Assembly (NCBI GenBank): GCA_017529875.1
Contig: JAFXNC010000045.1
Location: 50,141-114,140 of the forward strand
Direction of reading: 5' to 3'
DNA from: Ruminococcus sp.
Lineage (GTDB): Bacteria; Bacillota; Clostridia; Oscillospirales; Ruminococcaceae
Length of the DNA stretch: 64,000 nucleotides
Below the pieces are notes generated by a model. It made no database searches. It was given only the letters and a program-made list of their open reading frames with translations, and was not told the DNA's origin. Below are positions 54,881-63,947 of the stretch, piece by piece. How positions within the stretch are numbered: position 1 is the stretch's first letter; each line of letters opens with the position of its first letter. The position numbers and the translations under genes were made by a program.

Positions 54881-55807
54881 TTGAAGAAATATACCGTCAG
54901 CCCGTCGCCGCACCTGAGAAGCGGTGCCTCGACCACGCTGATCATGTTTCATGTTATCATCGCGACCGTTCCGGCTATGATCGCCGCGGGAGTGTTCTTC
55001 GGGTGGAGGGCGCTGCTGCTCATCGGCTTCTGCGCCATCACCTCCATGATATGGGAGCGGCTCTGCTGCTTTCTGATGAAACGCCCCGACAGCACCGAGG
55101 ATCTTTCGGCGCTTGTAACGGGCATACTGCTGGCCTTCAACCTGCCTGTGACGCTGCCGCTGTGGATAGCGGCTATCGGAACGTTCGTGGCCATAGTCAT
55201 AACCAAGCAGCTTTTCGGCGGCATCGGGCAGAACTTCGCCAACCCCGCCATAGTCGGGCGCATCGTGCTGATGCTGTCCTTTACCGGGCGCATGACCAGC
55301 TGGGCAGTGCCAAACGGCCTTGATGCGGTTTCCTCCGCCACGCCTCTTGTGACCGGCACTGCGGGCTACTTTGACCTGTTCATCGGACGCTGCGGAGGCT
55401 GCCTCGGAGAGACCTCCGCGCTGGCGCTGCTCATCGGCGGGATATACCTCGTGGTGATGAAGGTCATCACCCCCCACGCGCCCCTTGCCTTCATCGGGAC
55501 CGTGTACGCCTTTTCCGCCATAACGGGCCGCGACCCCATATATCAGATACTCTCCGGAGGACTGATGCTGGGTGCCATATTCATGGCCACGGATTACGTA
55601 ACTACACCTGTCACCAAAAAGGGCAGAGTGATCTTCGGCATCGGCTGCGGGCTCATCACCTGCGTGATACGCTTCTGGTGCAGCGCCCCCGAGGGGGTCA
55701 GCTATTCTATACTGCTGATGAACATTGTCACGCCTTATATTGATATGTTCACCCGCAAAAAGCCCTTCGGCGCCAAGCCTCCCGAGAAAAAGGAGGCGCC
55801 GCAGTGA
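54881..55807 (+). CDS. rnfD: Rnf complex subunit D
   Basis: An integral membrane subunit of 308 residues that carries a covalent FMN. The flavinylation motif is DAVSSATPL with Thr154. VSPSPHLRSGASTT at the N terminus is the family start. About nine helices are visible. The start is TTG at 54881, with AAAGG 10 bases upstream; it overlaps rnfG as GTGA. Confidence 0.95.
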   Translation: MKKYTVSPSPHLRSGASTTLIMFHVIIATVPAMIAAGVFFGWRALLLIGFCAITSMIWERLCCFLMKRPDSTEDLSALVTGILLAFNLPVTLPLWIAAIGTFVAIVITKQLFGGIGQNFANPAIVGRIVLMLSFTGRMTSWAVPNGLDAVSSATPLVTGTAGYFDLFIGRCGGCLGETSALALLIGGIYLVVMKVITPHAPLAFIGTVYAFSAITGRDPIYQILSGGLMLGAIFMATDYVTTPVTKKGRVIFGIGCGLITCVIRFWCSAPEGVSYSILLMNIVTPYIDMFTRKKPFGAKPPEKKEAPQ

Positions 55808-56361
55808 AACAGACTTTAATGCCCCCGGTAGTGCTGACGCTGGTATGCGTCATAGTATCGGCGCTGCTGGTGCTGGCTTATAACTATACCTATGTGGATA
55901 CCACCGGCGTTATGACCGAGGAGCTTTCCCGCAGCTGCGAGGATATCTTCGGAGCCGGCGAGTACAAGATACTGCTTGAAAAGGATACTGATAAGAAGAT
56001 ACCCCTGACCTTCGGCACCGACGGCATCAAGGCCGTCATCACCGACGGAAAGGACAAATGTCTCATCGAGCTGGAACAGGACGGCTACGCCAAAGGCGGC
56101 CTGCACCTGCTCATCGGGATAGACACCGGGGGGCGCATCGCCGGGATAAGCTTTCTGAGCATCGGCGAGACCCCGGGCGTAGGTACCAAGGTCCAGGAGG
56201 ACAGCTTCCTCTCACAGCTCATCGGCTACAATGCCGATACGGATGACGCTTCAATAGACGGCGTCACGGCGGCGACCTTCTCCTCAAAGGGCATGAAGGC
56301 GGCCTGCCGCAAGGCCGTGGAGCTCTACAACGCGAATAAGGAGGCGATCTTCAGTGAATGA
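55804..56361 (+). CDS. rnfG: Rnf complex subunit G
   Basis: A 185-residue subunit with one N-terminal membrane anchor (about 8-27) and an outside FMN-binding domain. The covalent FMN site is DGVTAATFSS with Thr158 (S/TxAT pattern). GETPGVGTKVQEDSFLSQL is a family segment. GTG start on the rnfD stop; ends over the start of rnfE. Confidence 0.94.
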   Translation: MKQTLMPPVVLTLVCVIVSALLVLAYNYTYVDTTGVMTEELSRSCEDIFGAGEYKILLEKDTDKKIPLTFGTDGIKAVITDGKDKCLIELEQDGYAKGGLHLLIGIDTGGRIAGISFLSIGETPGVGTKVQEDSFLSQLIGYNADTDDASIDGVTAATFSSKGMKAACRKAVELYNANKEAIFSE

Positions 56362-57058
56362 GAAAAAGCCTCTCGGCGCGGAGTTTACTAAGGGTCTCCT
56401 GAAAGAAAACCCGGTGCTTGTGATGCTGCTTGGTATGTGCCCCACGCTGGCGGTCACGACCATGGCCTCCAACGCCATAGGCATGGGTCTTGCCACCACC
56501 TTCGTGCTGGTCTGCTCGAACCTTGTTATCTCGCTGCTCAAGGGCGTGATACCCAAGGCGGTGCGGCTGCCTTGCTTCATCGTCATAATCGCGGGCTTCG
56601 TAACGCTGATCTCCTTTATCATGCAAAGGTTCCTGCCTTCCCTTTACGAGTCGCTGGGCGTGTTCCTGACGCTGATAACGGTAAACTGCATAATCCTCGG
56701 GCGTGCGGAGGCCTTCGCCTCCAAGAACAAAGTCCTCCCCTCGGTGCTGGACGGCCTCGGCATGGGGCTGGGTTTCACCGGTGCGCTGCTGATAATGGGC
56801 AGCATCAGGGAGATATTCGGCGCGGGATCGTGGTTCGGCATCAAGCTGCCCGTGATCTCCAACGAGCCTATGCTGATCTTCATAATGCCTGCGGGAGGGT
56901 TCTTCGTGCTGGGGTGTGTCATAGCTGCGGTCAATAAGCTTGCCAGCCGTAAGCCCCCCAAGGAGATAAGCTGCGAAAACTGTCCCTCCGCTGCCATATG
57001 CAAGGGCAAGGGTAAGGACAACAGCTGTCCCGCCGGAGAAAGCGAGGCGGCAAAATGA
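56354..57058 (+). CDS. rnfE: Rnf complex subunit E
   Basis: A 234-residue integral membrane subunit related to RnfA. ENPVLVMLLGMCPTLAVT is the family start and GLGFTGALLIMGSIREIFGAG the late core. The six helices end near 195. A soluble C-terminal tail (about 197-234) contains four cysteines (CENCPSAAIC...DNSC), beyond the membrane core. GTG start overlapping rnfG by 8 bases; ATGA overlap with rnfA. Confidence 0.94.
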   Translation: MNEKKPLGAEFTKGLLKENPVLVMLLGMCPTLAVTTMASNAIGMGLATTFVLVCSNLVISLLKGVIPKAVRLPCFIVIIAGFVTLISFIMQRFLPSLYESLGVFLTLITVNCIILGRAEAFASKNKVLPSVLDGLGMGLGFTGALLIMGSIREIFGAGSWFGIKLPVISNEPMLIFIMPAGGFFVLGCVIAAVNKLASRKPPKEISCENCPSAAICKGKGKDNSCPAGESEAAK

Positions 57059-57630
57059 AGGAAATGATCATCATTATCGTGACAGCGGTGTTCGTCAACA
57101 ACGTGGTGCTGTCGCAGTTCATGGGTATCTGCGCCTTTCTCGGAGTTTCAAAGCAGCTCAAAAGCTCCCTGGGCATGGGGGGCGCGGTGATCTTCGTCAT
57201 GGTCTGCGCGGCGGCCTGCACCTATCCGGTGTATATGCTGCTTGACAGGTTTGAGATCACCTACCTGCGAACGGTGGCCTTCATACTTGTGATCGCCATG
57301 TTCGTTCAGCTTATCGAGATCGTCATGAAGAAGACCATGCCGGGGCTTTACCGGGCTCTCGGCGTGTATCTGCCGCTTATCACCACTAACTGTGCGGTGC
57401 TGGGAGTTACCGTCGCCAACATCGACGAGGGTTACAGCTTCCCTCAGTCCCTTGCCAATGCCTTCGGCACGGGAGTTGCCTTTACGCTGGCGTTGGTGCT
57501 GTTCTCGGGAGTTCGGGCGAGAATAGCAAACTCGGATATCCCCGAGACCTTCAAAGGCGTTCCCGCGACGCTGATAGCCGCCGCGATAGTCTCCCTGAGC
57601 TTCATGGGCTTTTCGGGAATGGCGTTTTAG
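57055..57630 (+). CDS. rnfA: Rnf complex subunit A
   Basis: A 191-residue six-helix membrane subunit. VNNVVLSQFMGICAFLGVSKQL and YLPLITTNCAVLGV are family hallmarks; the conserved cysteines lie in helices 1 and 4 regions and may hold an intramembrane iron-sulfur centre with RnfE. The start overlaps rnfE as ATGA. Confidence 0.96.
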   Translation: MKEMIIIIVTAVFVNNVVLSQFMGICAFLGVSKQLKSSLGMGGAVIFVMVCAAACTYPVYMLLDRFEITYLRTVAFILVIAMFVQLIEIVMKKTMPGLYRALGVYLPLITTNCAVLGVTVANIDEGYSFPQSLANAFGTGVAFTLALVLFSGVRARIANSDIPETFKGVPATLIAAAIVSLSFMGFSGMAF

Positions 57631-57664
57631 TCAATGCACAAAATAAAAAGGGGTAATGCTCGAA

Positions 57665-58450
57665 ATGAGTTTTATCATACCGGTCGCGCTGTTCGCCGGG
57701 CTGGGACTTGTGTCCGGCGTGCTGCTGACCGTGGTTTCAAGGGTGTTCGCCGTCAAGGTCGATGAACGTCTCGAGGCCGTCACCGAGGCTCTGCCGCAGG
57801 TCAACTGCGGTTCCTGCGGTTACTCGGGCTGCGCGGACTATGCAGGCGCCGTCGTAAAGGGCGCTCCCTGCAACCTCTGCCGCCCGGGAGGCGCAGAGGT
57901 CTCGGCAAAGCTCTCGCAGATCATGGGTGTGGACGACGAGGGCGCCGAAAAGCTTCACGCATTCGTCCGGTGCCACGGCGACTGCAAGAAGACCACCCAC
58001 AAATTCGAGTTCAAGGGCATCAGCAGCTGCGCGGCCTGCAACCGCTTCTACAACGGCTCCAAGACCTGCACCAGCGGCTGCCTCGGATACGGCGACTGCG
58101 TTACGGTCTGCCCCCAGGGCGCTATCAGCATCAGGGACAGGATCGCCGTTGTAGATATCGAAAAGTGTATCGGCTGCGGGCTCTGCGTTAAGGAGTGCCC
58201 AAATCAGCTGATAACGCTGAGACCCCACAAGCAGCGCATAGAGGTCGCCTGCTACTCGGATGATCTCGGGAAGATCACAAGAAATATCTGTTCGTCGGGC
58301 TGCATAGGCTGCGGCATCTGCGTAAAGAGCTGTCCGAAGAATGCGATCAGAGTTGAGAACAATCATGCACTTATCGACAGTGAGCTTTGCGTAGGCTGCG
58401 GTATATGTAAGGTGAAATGTCCGGTCGGTGCAATTGTAAAAATCAGGTAG
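57665..58450 (+). CDS. rnfB: Rnf complex subunit B
   Basis: RnfB is the ferredoxin-oxidising iron-sulfur subunit. The 261-residue protein has an N-terminal anchor (about 2-25), the NCGSCGYSGC domain with CNLC, and four ferredoxin-like 4Fe-4S motifs: CLGYGDCVTVCP, CIGCGLCVKECP, CIGCGICVKSCP and CVGCGICKVKCP. The ATG at 57665 is chosen over the one at 57656 because AAAAGGGG is only 2 bases from the latter. Last subunit gene of the operon. Confidence 0.95.
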   Translation: MSFIIPVALFAGLGLVSGVLLTVVSRVFAVKVDERLEAVTEALPQVNCGSCGYSGCADYAGAVVKGAPCNLCRPGGAEVSAKLSQIMGVDDEGAEKLHAFVRCHGDCKKTTHKFEFKGISSCAACNRFYNGSKTCTSGCLGYGDCVTVCPQGAISIRDRIAVVDIEKCIGCGLCVKECPNQLITLRPHKQRIEVACYSDDLGKITRNICSSGCIGCGICVKSCPKNAIRVENNHALIDSELCVGCGICKVKCPVGAIVKIR

Positions 58451-58497
58451 AAAAGTAAAGAACAGTAATTTGAAAAGCCAAACAGGAGGTAATCATC

Positions 58498-58962
58498 ATG
58501 AACGAAAAGCAGAAAAAGGAATGTATCGACGTATTGTTCGAGCTGTATCCGAGATTCAGAAAGCTTATGTACGAGGCATTTGATAAGCTTGAGGACGATC
58601 TCACCCGTACACAGCAGATAATCCTGCTGGTGCTGGATATTGAGGACAATCTGTCCATGTCGAACCTTGCATACAGGATCTGCACCAGCAACGAGCAGGC
58701 CACACGCGCAGTTACACAGCTGGTAGACAAGGGTCTCGTGAACAGGGCTCAGAACAAGACCAACCGCAGAGTAGTGAACATCAGCCTTACCCAGAAGGCC
58801 AAGGATCATGTTGCCGCTGCAAAGAAGGCTGTTATGCTCGACACCTCTTCCCGCTTCGGCACTTCCCGTCTCAGCGACGAGGAATATCAGCAGTTCTACG
58901 ATGCTATCCGCACCGCAGTACGCTTCGTATACAAGGTCGAAGAAAAGAAATACAACTTCTGA
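58498..58962 (+). CDS. MarR-family transcriptional regulator
   Basis: A 154-residue winged-HTH protein. LTRTQQIILLVLDIEDNLSMSNLAYRICTSNEQATRAVTQLVDKGLVNRAQNKTNRRVVNISLT is the MarR core. AGGAGGTAATC precedes the ATG. It follows rnfB by 47 bases without a visible promoter or terminator, so it is likely in the rnf transcript. Its ligand and targets are unknown; redox or Rnf-related control is inferred from position. Confidence 0.88.
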   Translation: MNEKQKKECIDVLFELYPRFRKLMYEAFDKLEDDLTRTQQIILLVLDIEDNLSMSNLAYRICTSNEQATRAVTQLVDKGLVNRAQNKTNRRVVNISLTQKAKDHVAAAKKAVMLDTSSRFGTSRLSDEEYQQFYDAIRTAVRFVYKVEEKKYNF

Positions 58963-58973
58963 TGACAGATATC

Positions 58974-59020
58974 AAAAAGCTCCCCCGGGTCTGACAGCTC
59001 AGACCGGGGGAGCTTTTTTA
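58974..59020. terminator. Strong bidirectional terminator
   Basis: AAAAAGCTCCCCCGGGTCTGA (58974-58994) pairs with TCAGACCGGGGGAGCTTTTTT (58999-59019) with one bulged G. It ends the rnf-marR transcript and metY. Confidence 0.95.
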
Positions 59021-59027
59021 GTTTAGT

Positions 59028-60299
59028 TTATGCCTCAATAGCTGCGAAGCCCAGTTTGAGGTCGTCAAGGATATCCTCAACGTTCTCAAGACCCACAGAC
59101 AGACGGATCAGTCCGCCGTCGATACCGGCAGCGACAAGCTGCTCGTCGGTGAGCTGACGGTGGGTAGCGGAGGCCGGATGCAGTACGCAGGTGCGGATAT
59201 CCGCAACGTGTACTTCATTGGAGGCCAGCTTCAGGCTGTCCATGAACTTGACAGCCACGCTCCTGCCGCCCTTGATGGAGAAACTGATAACGCCGCTGGT
59301 GCCCAGAGGCAGGTACTTCTTGGCAAGCTCATGATACTTGTTGCTCTCCAGGCCGGGATAGTTGACCGAGAGCACGTTCTCGTTGGCTTCAAGGAATTTC
59401 GCCACGGTCAGAGCGTTCTCGCAGTACTGCTTCATCCTGACGTGCAGCGTTTCAAGACCCAGATTGAGATAGAAGGCCGACTGTGCCGAGGGGTAGCAGC
59501 CGAAGTCTCTCATCAGCTGCATCCTTGCCTTGATGATGTATGCAGCCTTGCCGTAGGCCTTGGTGTAGATGGTGCCGTGATAGCTCTCGTCGGGCTCGGT
59601 GAACTCAGGGAACTTGCCGTTGGTCCAGTCGAAGTTGCCCGAATCCACGATAACGCCGCCGCCCTGTACAGCGTGTCCGTCCATGTACTTGGTGGTGGAG
59701 TGTACGATTATATCAGCGCCGTACTCAAAGGGACGGCAGAGGATAGGTGTGGGGAAGGTGTTGTCGATGATGAGCGGTACGCCGTTGTCGTGTGCGATCT
59801 TAGCGAACTTCTCGATATCGAAGACAGTCAGCGCGGGGTTGGCAAGGGTCTCGCCGAAAACAGCCTTGGTGTTGGGCTTGAAGGCCGCTCTGATCTCCTC
59901 CTCGGGAGCGTCGGCGTCAACGAAGATGCACTCGATGCCCAGCTTTTTGAGGGTGTAGGCAAAGAGGTTAATGGTGCCGCCGTAGATAGTGGCAGCGGAG
60001 ATGAAGCTGTCGCCGGCCTTTAAGATGTTGAGCAGCGAAAGCAGCGAGGCCGCCTGTCCGCTGGAGGTACACATAGCGCCGATACCGCCCTCGAGAGCCG
60101 CGATCTTGTCCTCCACAGCCATAACGGTGGGGTTCTCAAAGCGGGAGTAGATAAGGCTCTTGGTGGGGTCGTCGAAAACTGCCGCCACATCGTCGGTGGA
60201 GTCGTAAACATAGGTGGTGGACTGTACTATGGGCACCACTCTCGGCTCGGTGTTCTTGGGGGTGTAGCCTGCGTGCAGGCATTTTGTTTCGATCTTCAT
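59028..60299 (-). CDS. metY: O-acetylhomoserine sulfhydrylase
   Basis: A PLP enzyme making homocysteine from O-acetylhomoserine and sulfide. The 423-residue protein has LHAGYTPKNTEPRVVPIVQSTTY at the start, SRFENPTVMAVEDKIAALEGG, and the PLP lysine in HSTTKYMDGHAVQGGG. The length (about 420-430) and QSTTYVY start point to MetY rather than MetB/CGL. No S-box riboswitch is seen before it; two short hairpins lie in 60300-60386 (GCGTCC/GGACGC at 60322-60338 among them). AAAGGAAAG precedes the ATG. Confidence 0.93.
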   Translation of the reverse strand: MKIETKCLHAGYTPKNTEPRVVPIVQSTTYVYDSTDDVAAVFDDPTKSLIYSRFENPTVMAVEDKIAALEGGIGAMCTSSGQAASLLSLLNILKAGDSFISAATIYGGTINLFAYTLKKLGIECIFVDADAPEEEIRAAFKPNTKAVFGETLANPALTVFDIEKFAKIAHDNGVPLIIDNTFPTPILCRPFEYGADIIVHSTTKYMDGHAVQGGGVIVDSGNFDWTNGKFPEFTEPDESYHGTIYTKAYGKAAYIIKARMQLMRDFGCYPSAQSAFYLNLGLETLHVRMKQYCENALTVAKFLEANENVLSVNYPGLESNKYHELAKKYLPLGTSGVISFSIKGGRSVAVKFMDSLKLASNEVHVADIRTCVLHPASATHRQLTDEQLVAAGIDGGLIRLSVGLENVEDILDDLKLGFAAIEA

Positions 60300-60386
60300 G
60301 TATTATCTTTCCTTTCTTGAAGCGTCCGCGGTGGACGCATTGATAGCTTGAATCTCCCGATGATATTTCGTATCGTCGGCATGAGG

Positions 60387-61148
60387 TCAAAAGTCCTTGT
60401 AATTGGTGGTGTCAACGCTGTCCATATAATCCTGGCTATCCTGTACCGGTTCGGTGGGCGCAGAGGGCGCAGGGGTATTCTGCATACCGCCGTAGGGAGG
60501 CTGCTCGCCCACGAAGGTGGTGCGGTTGATGCTTCCCTTGGGACCCTTGACCAGCATGATGATGAATATGATGATGAACAGCGCACCTGCGCCGAAGCCG
60601 ATGAAGGGGATCATCTTCATGGAATCGTACTGAACGTAGTTGATGACGCAGCTGTCGTCAACGAACTGCAAATAATCATCCTCGCTCATGCCCCACTCCT
60701 TGCAGTAATCGTGGAGATACTGCTTTACCTTGTCGGGCATGGCGACCACCTTGGTGGTGACCTCAACGGGTGTGGGCAGCGCGGTGGTCTTGCCGTCAAT
60801 CCGATCCCAGGTCTTGTCAGCCAGGGTGTCAAGCTTGGACTGTACATTCTTGTCGCCTACCGAAAGTACGCCGAAGTGGTCGTTGATAGCTACAAGGTAA
60901 TAGGGGGTCTCGCTGGAGCCCATGGGGATGAAGCCGTAGCTCCTTGAACTCTTGGCGATAGCTACCTGATCGTAGGCAAGCTCGATATTGCCCTTTACAA
61001 GGTCGCCGATCTCCATAGAATCCTTCTTTACGGTATCAAGGGAAACAAAGTCGTCGCCCATGATCTTGATAGTATCGCCGATACCGATGATGCCCACAAA
61101 AATGCCTAAGATGCCGAGGATAAGCATAACGAATTTTACTCTTGACAT
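60387..61148 (-). CDS. Unknown two-helix membrane protein
   Basis: I do not recognise this 253-residue protein. It has an N-terminal membrane segment (about 7-25), an extracytoplasmic part of about 150 residues (rich in LAYDQVAIAKSSRSYGFIPMG and TPYYLVAINDHFGVLSVG) and a second membrane segment (about 181-201). A cytosolic Pro/Gln-rich tail of about 50 residues ends it. This resembles DUF-type proteins common in Ruminococcaceae, with no known role. AAAGGAG precedes the ATG; it is in the purB-lipoprotein unit (32 bases after the lipoprotein gene). Confidence 0.72.
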   Translation of the reverse strand: MSRVKFVMLILGILGIFVGIIGIGDTIKIMGDDFVSLDTVKKDSMEIGDLVKGNIELAYDQVAIAKSSRSYGFIPMGSSETPYYLVAINDHFGVLSVGDKNVQSKLDTLADKTWDRIDGKTTALPTPVEVTTKVVAMPDKVKQYLHDYCKEWGMSEDDYLQFVDDSCVINYVQYDSMKMIPFIGFGAGALFIIIFIIMLVKGPKGSINRTTFVGEQPPYGGMQNTPAPSAPTEPVQDSQDYMDSVDTTNYKDF

Positions 61149-61180
61149 ATTATTTTTACTCCTTTACTGTTTTACTCTTT

Positions 61181-62287
61181 TTACTGATCGGTATAAACAA
61201 AGCTCTTTGCACTTCTGATGCAGCGGTCTATGGTGTCTTTGTCATGCCCGTAGATCACAAGGCTGTATGATATGTAGGTGTCGTCGGAGTATTCGTACTG
61301 GGCGGAGATGTTGGTCTGCTCCTGGATGGTGCCGTCCTCCGGGAAGTGGAGCACCGCCACGAAGCCCCGGCGCCCGCCGCCGAGGTCCCAGGTCTCGCTG
61401 CTCTCCACCGTGAGATACTCGCTTTGCAGGGTACTGAGCGACTGCGTCCTTTCATCGAAGCTCTCATAGGGCGTGGCGTTACCGGCGCCGTCATCCTCGC
61501 CGGGATAGCGGCAGGCGCGAAGCTCCGCACGGATGTCGGTTTCATCCTGCCTGTTTTGCAGCATGAGCTCCTTGGTCATCATATATCCCTCGCCGGAGGG
61601 GGTCTTTTCCCAAAAGGCGGAAACGTTGTTGGGCGCCACGCCCTCTGGCAGAGTGACGCGAAAATTGAACTCATCCCCGACGGTGAACTCCGTTTCGTGA
61701 GCCTCCCCGGTGACATCTCCGCTCCACGCCGACTGCCACTGGTAGGAATCCACCAGCATATAGGTATCGGAGGCGGTGATCTCGAATGAAACCGTGTTTT
61801 CGCCCGCCGTGAACATCATGCTGTCAAAGGCGCCGTCCTTGCCGCTTTTGAGCACTATCAGGTTCTCAAAGGGCAGGTCGCCGAGGGCGGTCTTATCCAC
61901 CGTCAGGGTCAGCACAGCGCTGCTGCCGCAGAGAGTTACCCGGACAGGGCATCCCACAAGTCCCACAGTGCCGGAGGAGATCACATCAATTCCCAGCACG
62001 TTTTCAAGCTTGCTGAGCCCGTCGGGGTCCTTGACTTCAAGCTTTGCCCCGGTGATCTGAGGGGCGTTGGGGTCGTTTATTTCCAGCGAATACTCCGAGG
62101 GGTATTCCTCGGTGCTGCTCGTCTGTGAATCTGCCTGCTCGGTCTGAGCGGCAGAGCTTTCCTGTACCGCGATGCTCTCGGGAGCACCCGCCGGGGTACT
62201 GTCTGCGCCGTTTGAACTGCTGCTGCCGGTCTTGCCGCAGGAGGTCAGCAGCGCCAGCGCAAGCAGCAAAGTTATATATAGCTTCAT
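61181..62287 (-). CDS. Lipoprotein of unknown function
   Basis: A 368-residue protein with a lipoprotein signal (MKLYITLLLALALLTSC), lipobox LLTSC with Cys17, and a Ser/Thr/Glu/Gln-rich linker to about residue 65. Two beta-rich regions follow (LEVKDPDGLSKLENVLG, and DGTIQEQTNISAQYEYSDDTYIS near the end). No family is recognised. It begins 9 bases after the purB stop without a clear Shine-Dalgarno sequence, so it may depend on translational coupling to purB. Confidence 0.75.
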   Translation of the reverse strand: MKLYITLLLALALLTSCGKTGSSSSNGADSTPAGAPESIAVQESSAAQTEQADSQTSSTEEYPSEYSLEINDPNAPQITGAKLEVKDPDGLSKLENVLGIDVISSGTVGLVGCPVRVTLCGSSAVLTLTVDKTALGDLPFENLIVLKSGKDGAFDSMMFTAGENTVSFEITASDTYMLVDSYQWQSAWSGDVTGEAHETEFTVGDEFNFRVTLPEGVAPNNVSAFWEKTPSGEGYMMTKELMLQNRQDETDIRAELRACRYPGEDDGAGNATPYESFDERTQSLSTLQSEYLTVESSETWDLGGGRRGFVAVLHFPEDGTIQEQTNISAQYEYSDDTYISYSLVIYGHDKDTIDRCIRSAKSFVYTDQ

Positions 62288-62296
62288 AGGCCGTTA

Positions 62297-63733
62297 TCAG
62301 ACGTTGATCTCAGCCACGTCATCCGAAACGCCGTTGGCCTCGATGACCGGCTTTACGCAGTTGGCGATGAACTCCTCCACCTGCTGCGGGCAGCGGCCGA
62401 TGTAGTTTTCGGGCTTCATGATCTCGCTGAGTTGATCTTTAGTCACGTTGAACATGGGGTCAGCGGCGATGAGGTCTGCCAGATCGTTGTCGAGGCCGTC
62501 CTTCTTGACGTGCTCGCCGGCGATCATAGACAGCTCCCTGATGCGCTCATGCAGCTCCTGACGGGAGCCTCCGCGCTCGCAGCAGTCCATGATGATGTTC
62601 TCGGTAGCCATGAAGGGCAGCTCCGCCATTACCCGCTTGCGGATGATCTTTTCGTATACCACAAGGCCGTTGGCGGGATCGGTGACGTTGAGCATGATGT
62701 TGAGGATAGCGTCAACTCCCAGGAAGGCCTCCGCTACGGCGATACGCTTGTTGGCAGAGTCGTCGAGAGTTCTCTCGAACCACTGTGTTCCGGCGGTGAA
62801 GGCAGGGTTGAGCACGTCCACCATGACATATCTCGCCAGTGAGCAGATGCGCTCGTCTCTCATGGGGTTGCGCTTGTAGGCCATAGCCGACGAACCGATC
62901 TGAGTCTTCTCAAAGGGCTCCTCGATCTCCTTGAAGGACTGGAGCAGTCTGATGTCGTTGCCGAACTTCATTGCGCTCTGAGCGATAGCCGCCAGCACCT
63001 GACATACCGCGAAATCCACCTTGCGGGAGTAGGTCTGTCCCGATACAGGAACGACGCCGTCAAAGCCCATTTCCTCGGCGATGAGGGCTTCAAGCTTCTT
63101 CACCGAGTAGGTGTCGCCGTGGAACAGCTCCATGAAGGAGGCCTGTGTACCCGTGGTGCCCTTGGAGCCCAGCATTTTCAGTCTGCCCAGCTGGAAGTCC
63201 AGATCCTCGAGATCCATGAGCAGCTCGTTGCACCAGAGTGTAGCTCTCTTGCCCACGGTGGTGAGCTGTGCGGGCTGGAGGTGAGTGTAGGCCAGGCAGG
63301 GCAGGGACTTGTACTTGTCAGCGAACTTCGCCAGCTGGTCGATGACCTTGACGAGCTTTCTCTTGACTACTCTCAGCGCGTCCCGCATGATGATGATATC
63401 GGTGTTGTCGCCCACATAGCAGCTGGTGGCGCCCAGGTGGATGATGCCCTTAGCTCCGGGGCAGACCTCGCCGTAGGTGTGGACATGAGCCATTACGTCG
63501 TGGCGGAACTTCTTTTCATAGGCAGCCGCGACTTCATAGTCGATATCCTCTGTATGGGCGGCAAGCTCCTCCACCTGCTCCTTGGTAACGTTGAGCCCCA
63601 GGTTCATTTCGGCTCTCGCCAGTGCCACCCAGAGCTTTCTCCATGTGGAGAATTTCTTGTCGGCAGAGAAGATGTACTGCATCTCCTTGCTGGCATAGCG
63701 TGTACAAAACGGACTTTCATAGCTGTTTGTCAT
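62297..63733 (-). CDS. purB: Adenylosuccinate lyase
   Basis: PurB cleaves SAICAR and adenylosuccinate in purine synthesis. The 478-residue protein has the fumarase/aspartase signature GSSAMAYKRNPMRDERI and the His-containing LGATSCYVGDNTD and KGTTGTQASF segments. The ATG at 63733 (MTNSYESPFC) has AAAGGAG 9 bases upstream; the frame is open further, but that lies in the promoter region. First gene of a minus-strand unit with two envelope proteins and probably metY. Confidence 0.95.
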   Translation of the reverse strand: MTNSYESPFCTRYASKEMQYIFSADKKFSTWRKLWVALARAEMNLGLNVTKEQVEELAAHTEDIDYEVAAAYEKKFRHDVMAHVHTYGEVCPGAKGIIHLGATSCYVGDNTDIIIMRDALRVVKRKLVKVIDQLAKFADKYKSLPCLAYTHLQPAQLTTVGKRATLWCNELLMDLEDLDFQLGRLKMLGSKGTTGTQASFMELFHGDTYSVKKLEALIAEEMGFDGVVPVSGQTYSRKVDFAVCQVLAAIAQSAMKFGNDIRLLQSFKEIEEPFEKTQIGSSAMAYKRNPMRDERICSLARYVMVDVLNPAFTAGTQWFERTLDDSANKRIAVAEAFLGVDAILNIMLNVTDPANGLVVYEKIIRKRVMAELPFMATENIIMDCCERGGSRQELHERIRELSMIAGEHVKKDGLDNDLADLIAADPMFNVTKDQLSEIMKPENYIGRCPQQVEEFIANCVKPVIEANGVSDDVAEINV

Positions 63734-63778
63734 ATTTTCAAACTCCTTTGCTGATTTAGATAAAACAAATACTCCATT

Positions 63779-63807
63779 ATTATAACATAGAATAAATAAA
63801 AAAGCAA
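63779..63807 (-). promoter_or_regulatory. Sigma-A promoter for purB
   Basis: On the - strand, TTGCTT (plus 63802-63807), a 17-base T-rich spacer and TATAAT (plus 63779-63784). Confidence 0.8.
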
Positions 63808-63914
63808 TGGAGAAAATAAAATTTTCGTGTAAAACCGGGAAGGATTTTTCTGCTCCCGGTGTCGGTTTGTCAATGATATGATACAAAGATTTCAAAAAAG
63901 TTCACCATTTGAAA

Positions 63915-63947
63915 GGAAGGCGCTGATATAATCAGCGGGAGACTTCC
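63915..63947. repeat. Nested inverted repeat at the window edge
   Basis: CGCTGAT (63921-63927) and ATCAGCG (63931-63937) enclose ATA, and GGAAG (63915-63919) with CTTCC (63943-63947) extends the stem. Neither strand has a strong U-run. I see no gene in 63734-64000; the next gene must lie outside. Confidence 0.5.

Noticed and set aside
60300..60386. S-box or other methionine riboswitch before metY.
   Set aside because: Only 87 bases with two small hairpins are present, and I see none of the S-box core sequence.
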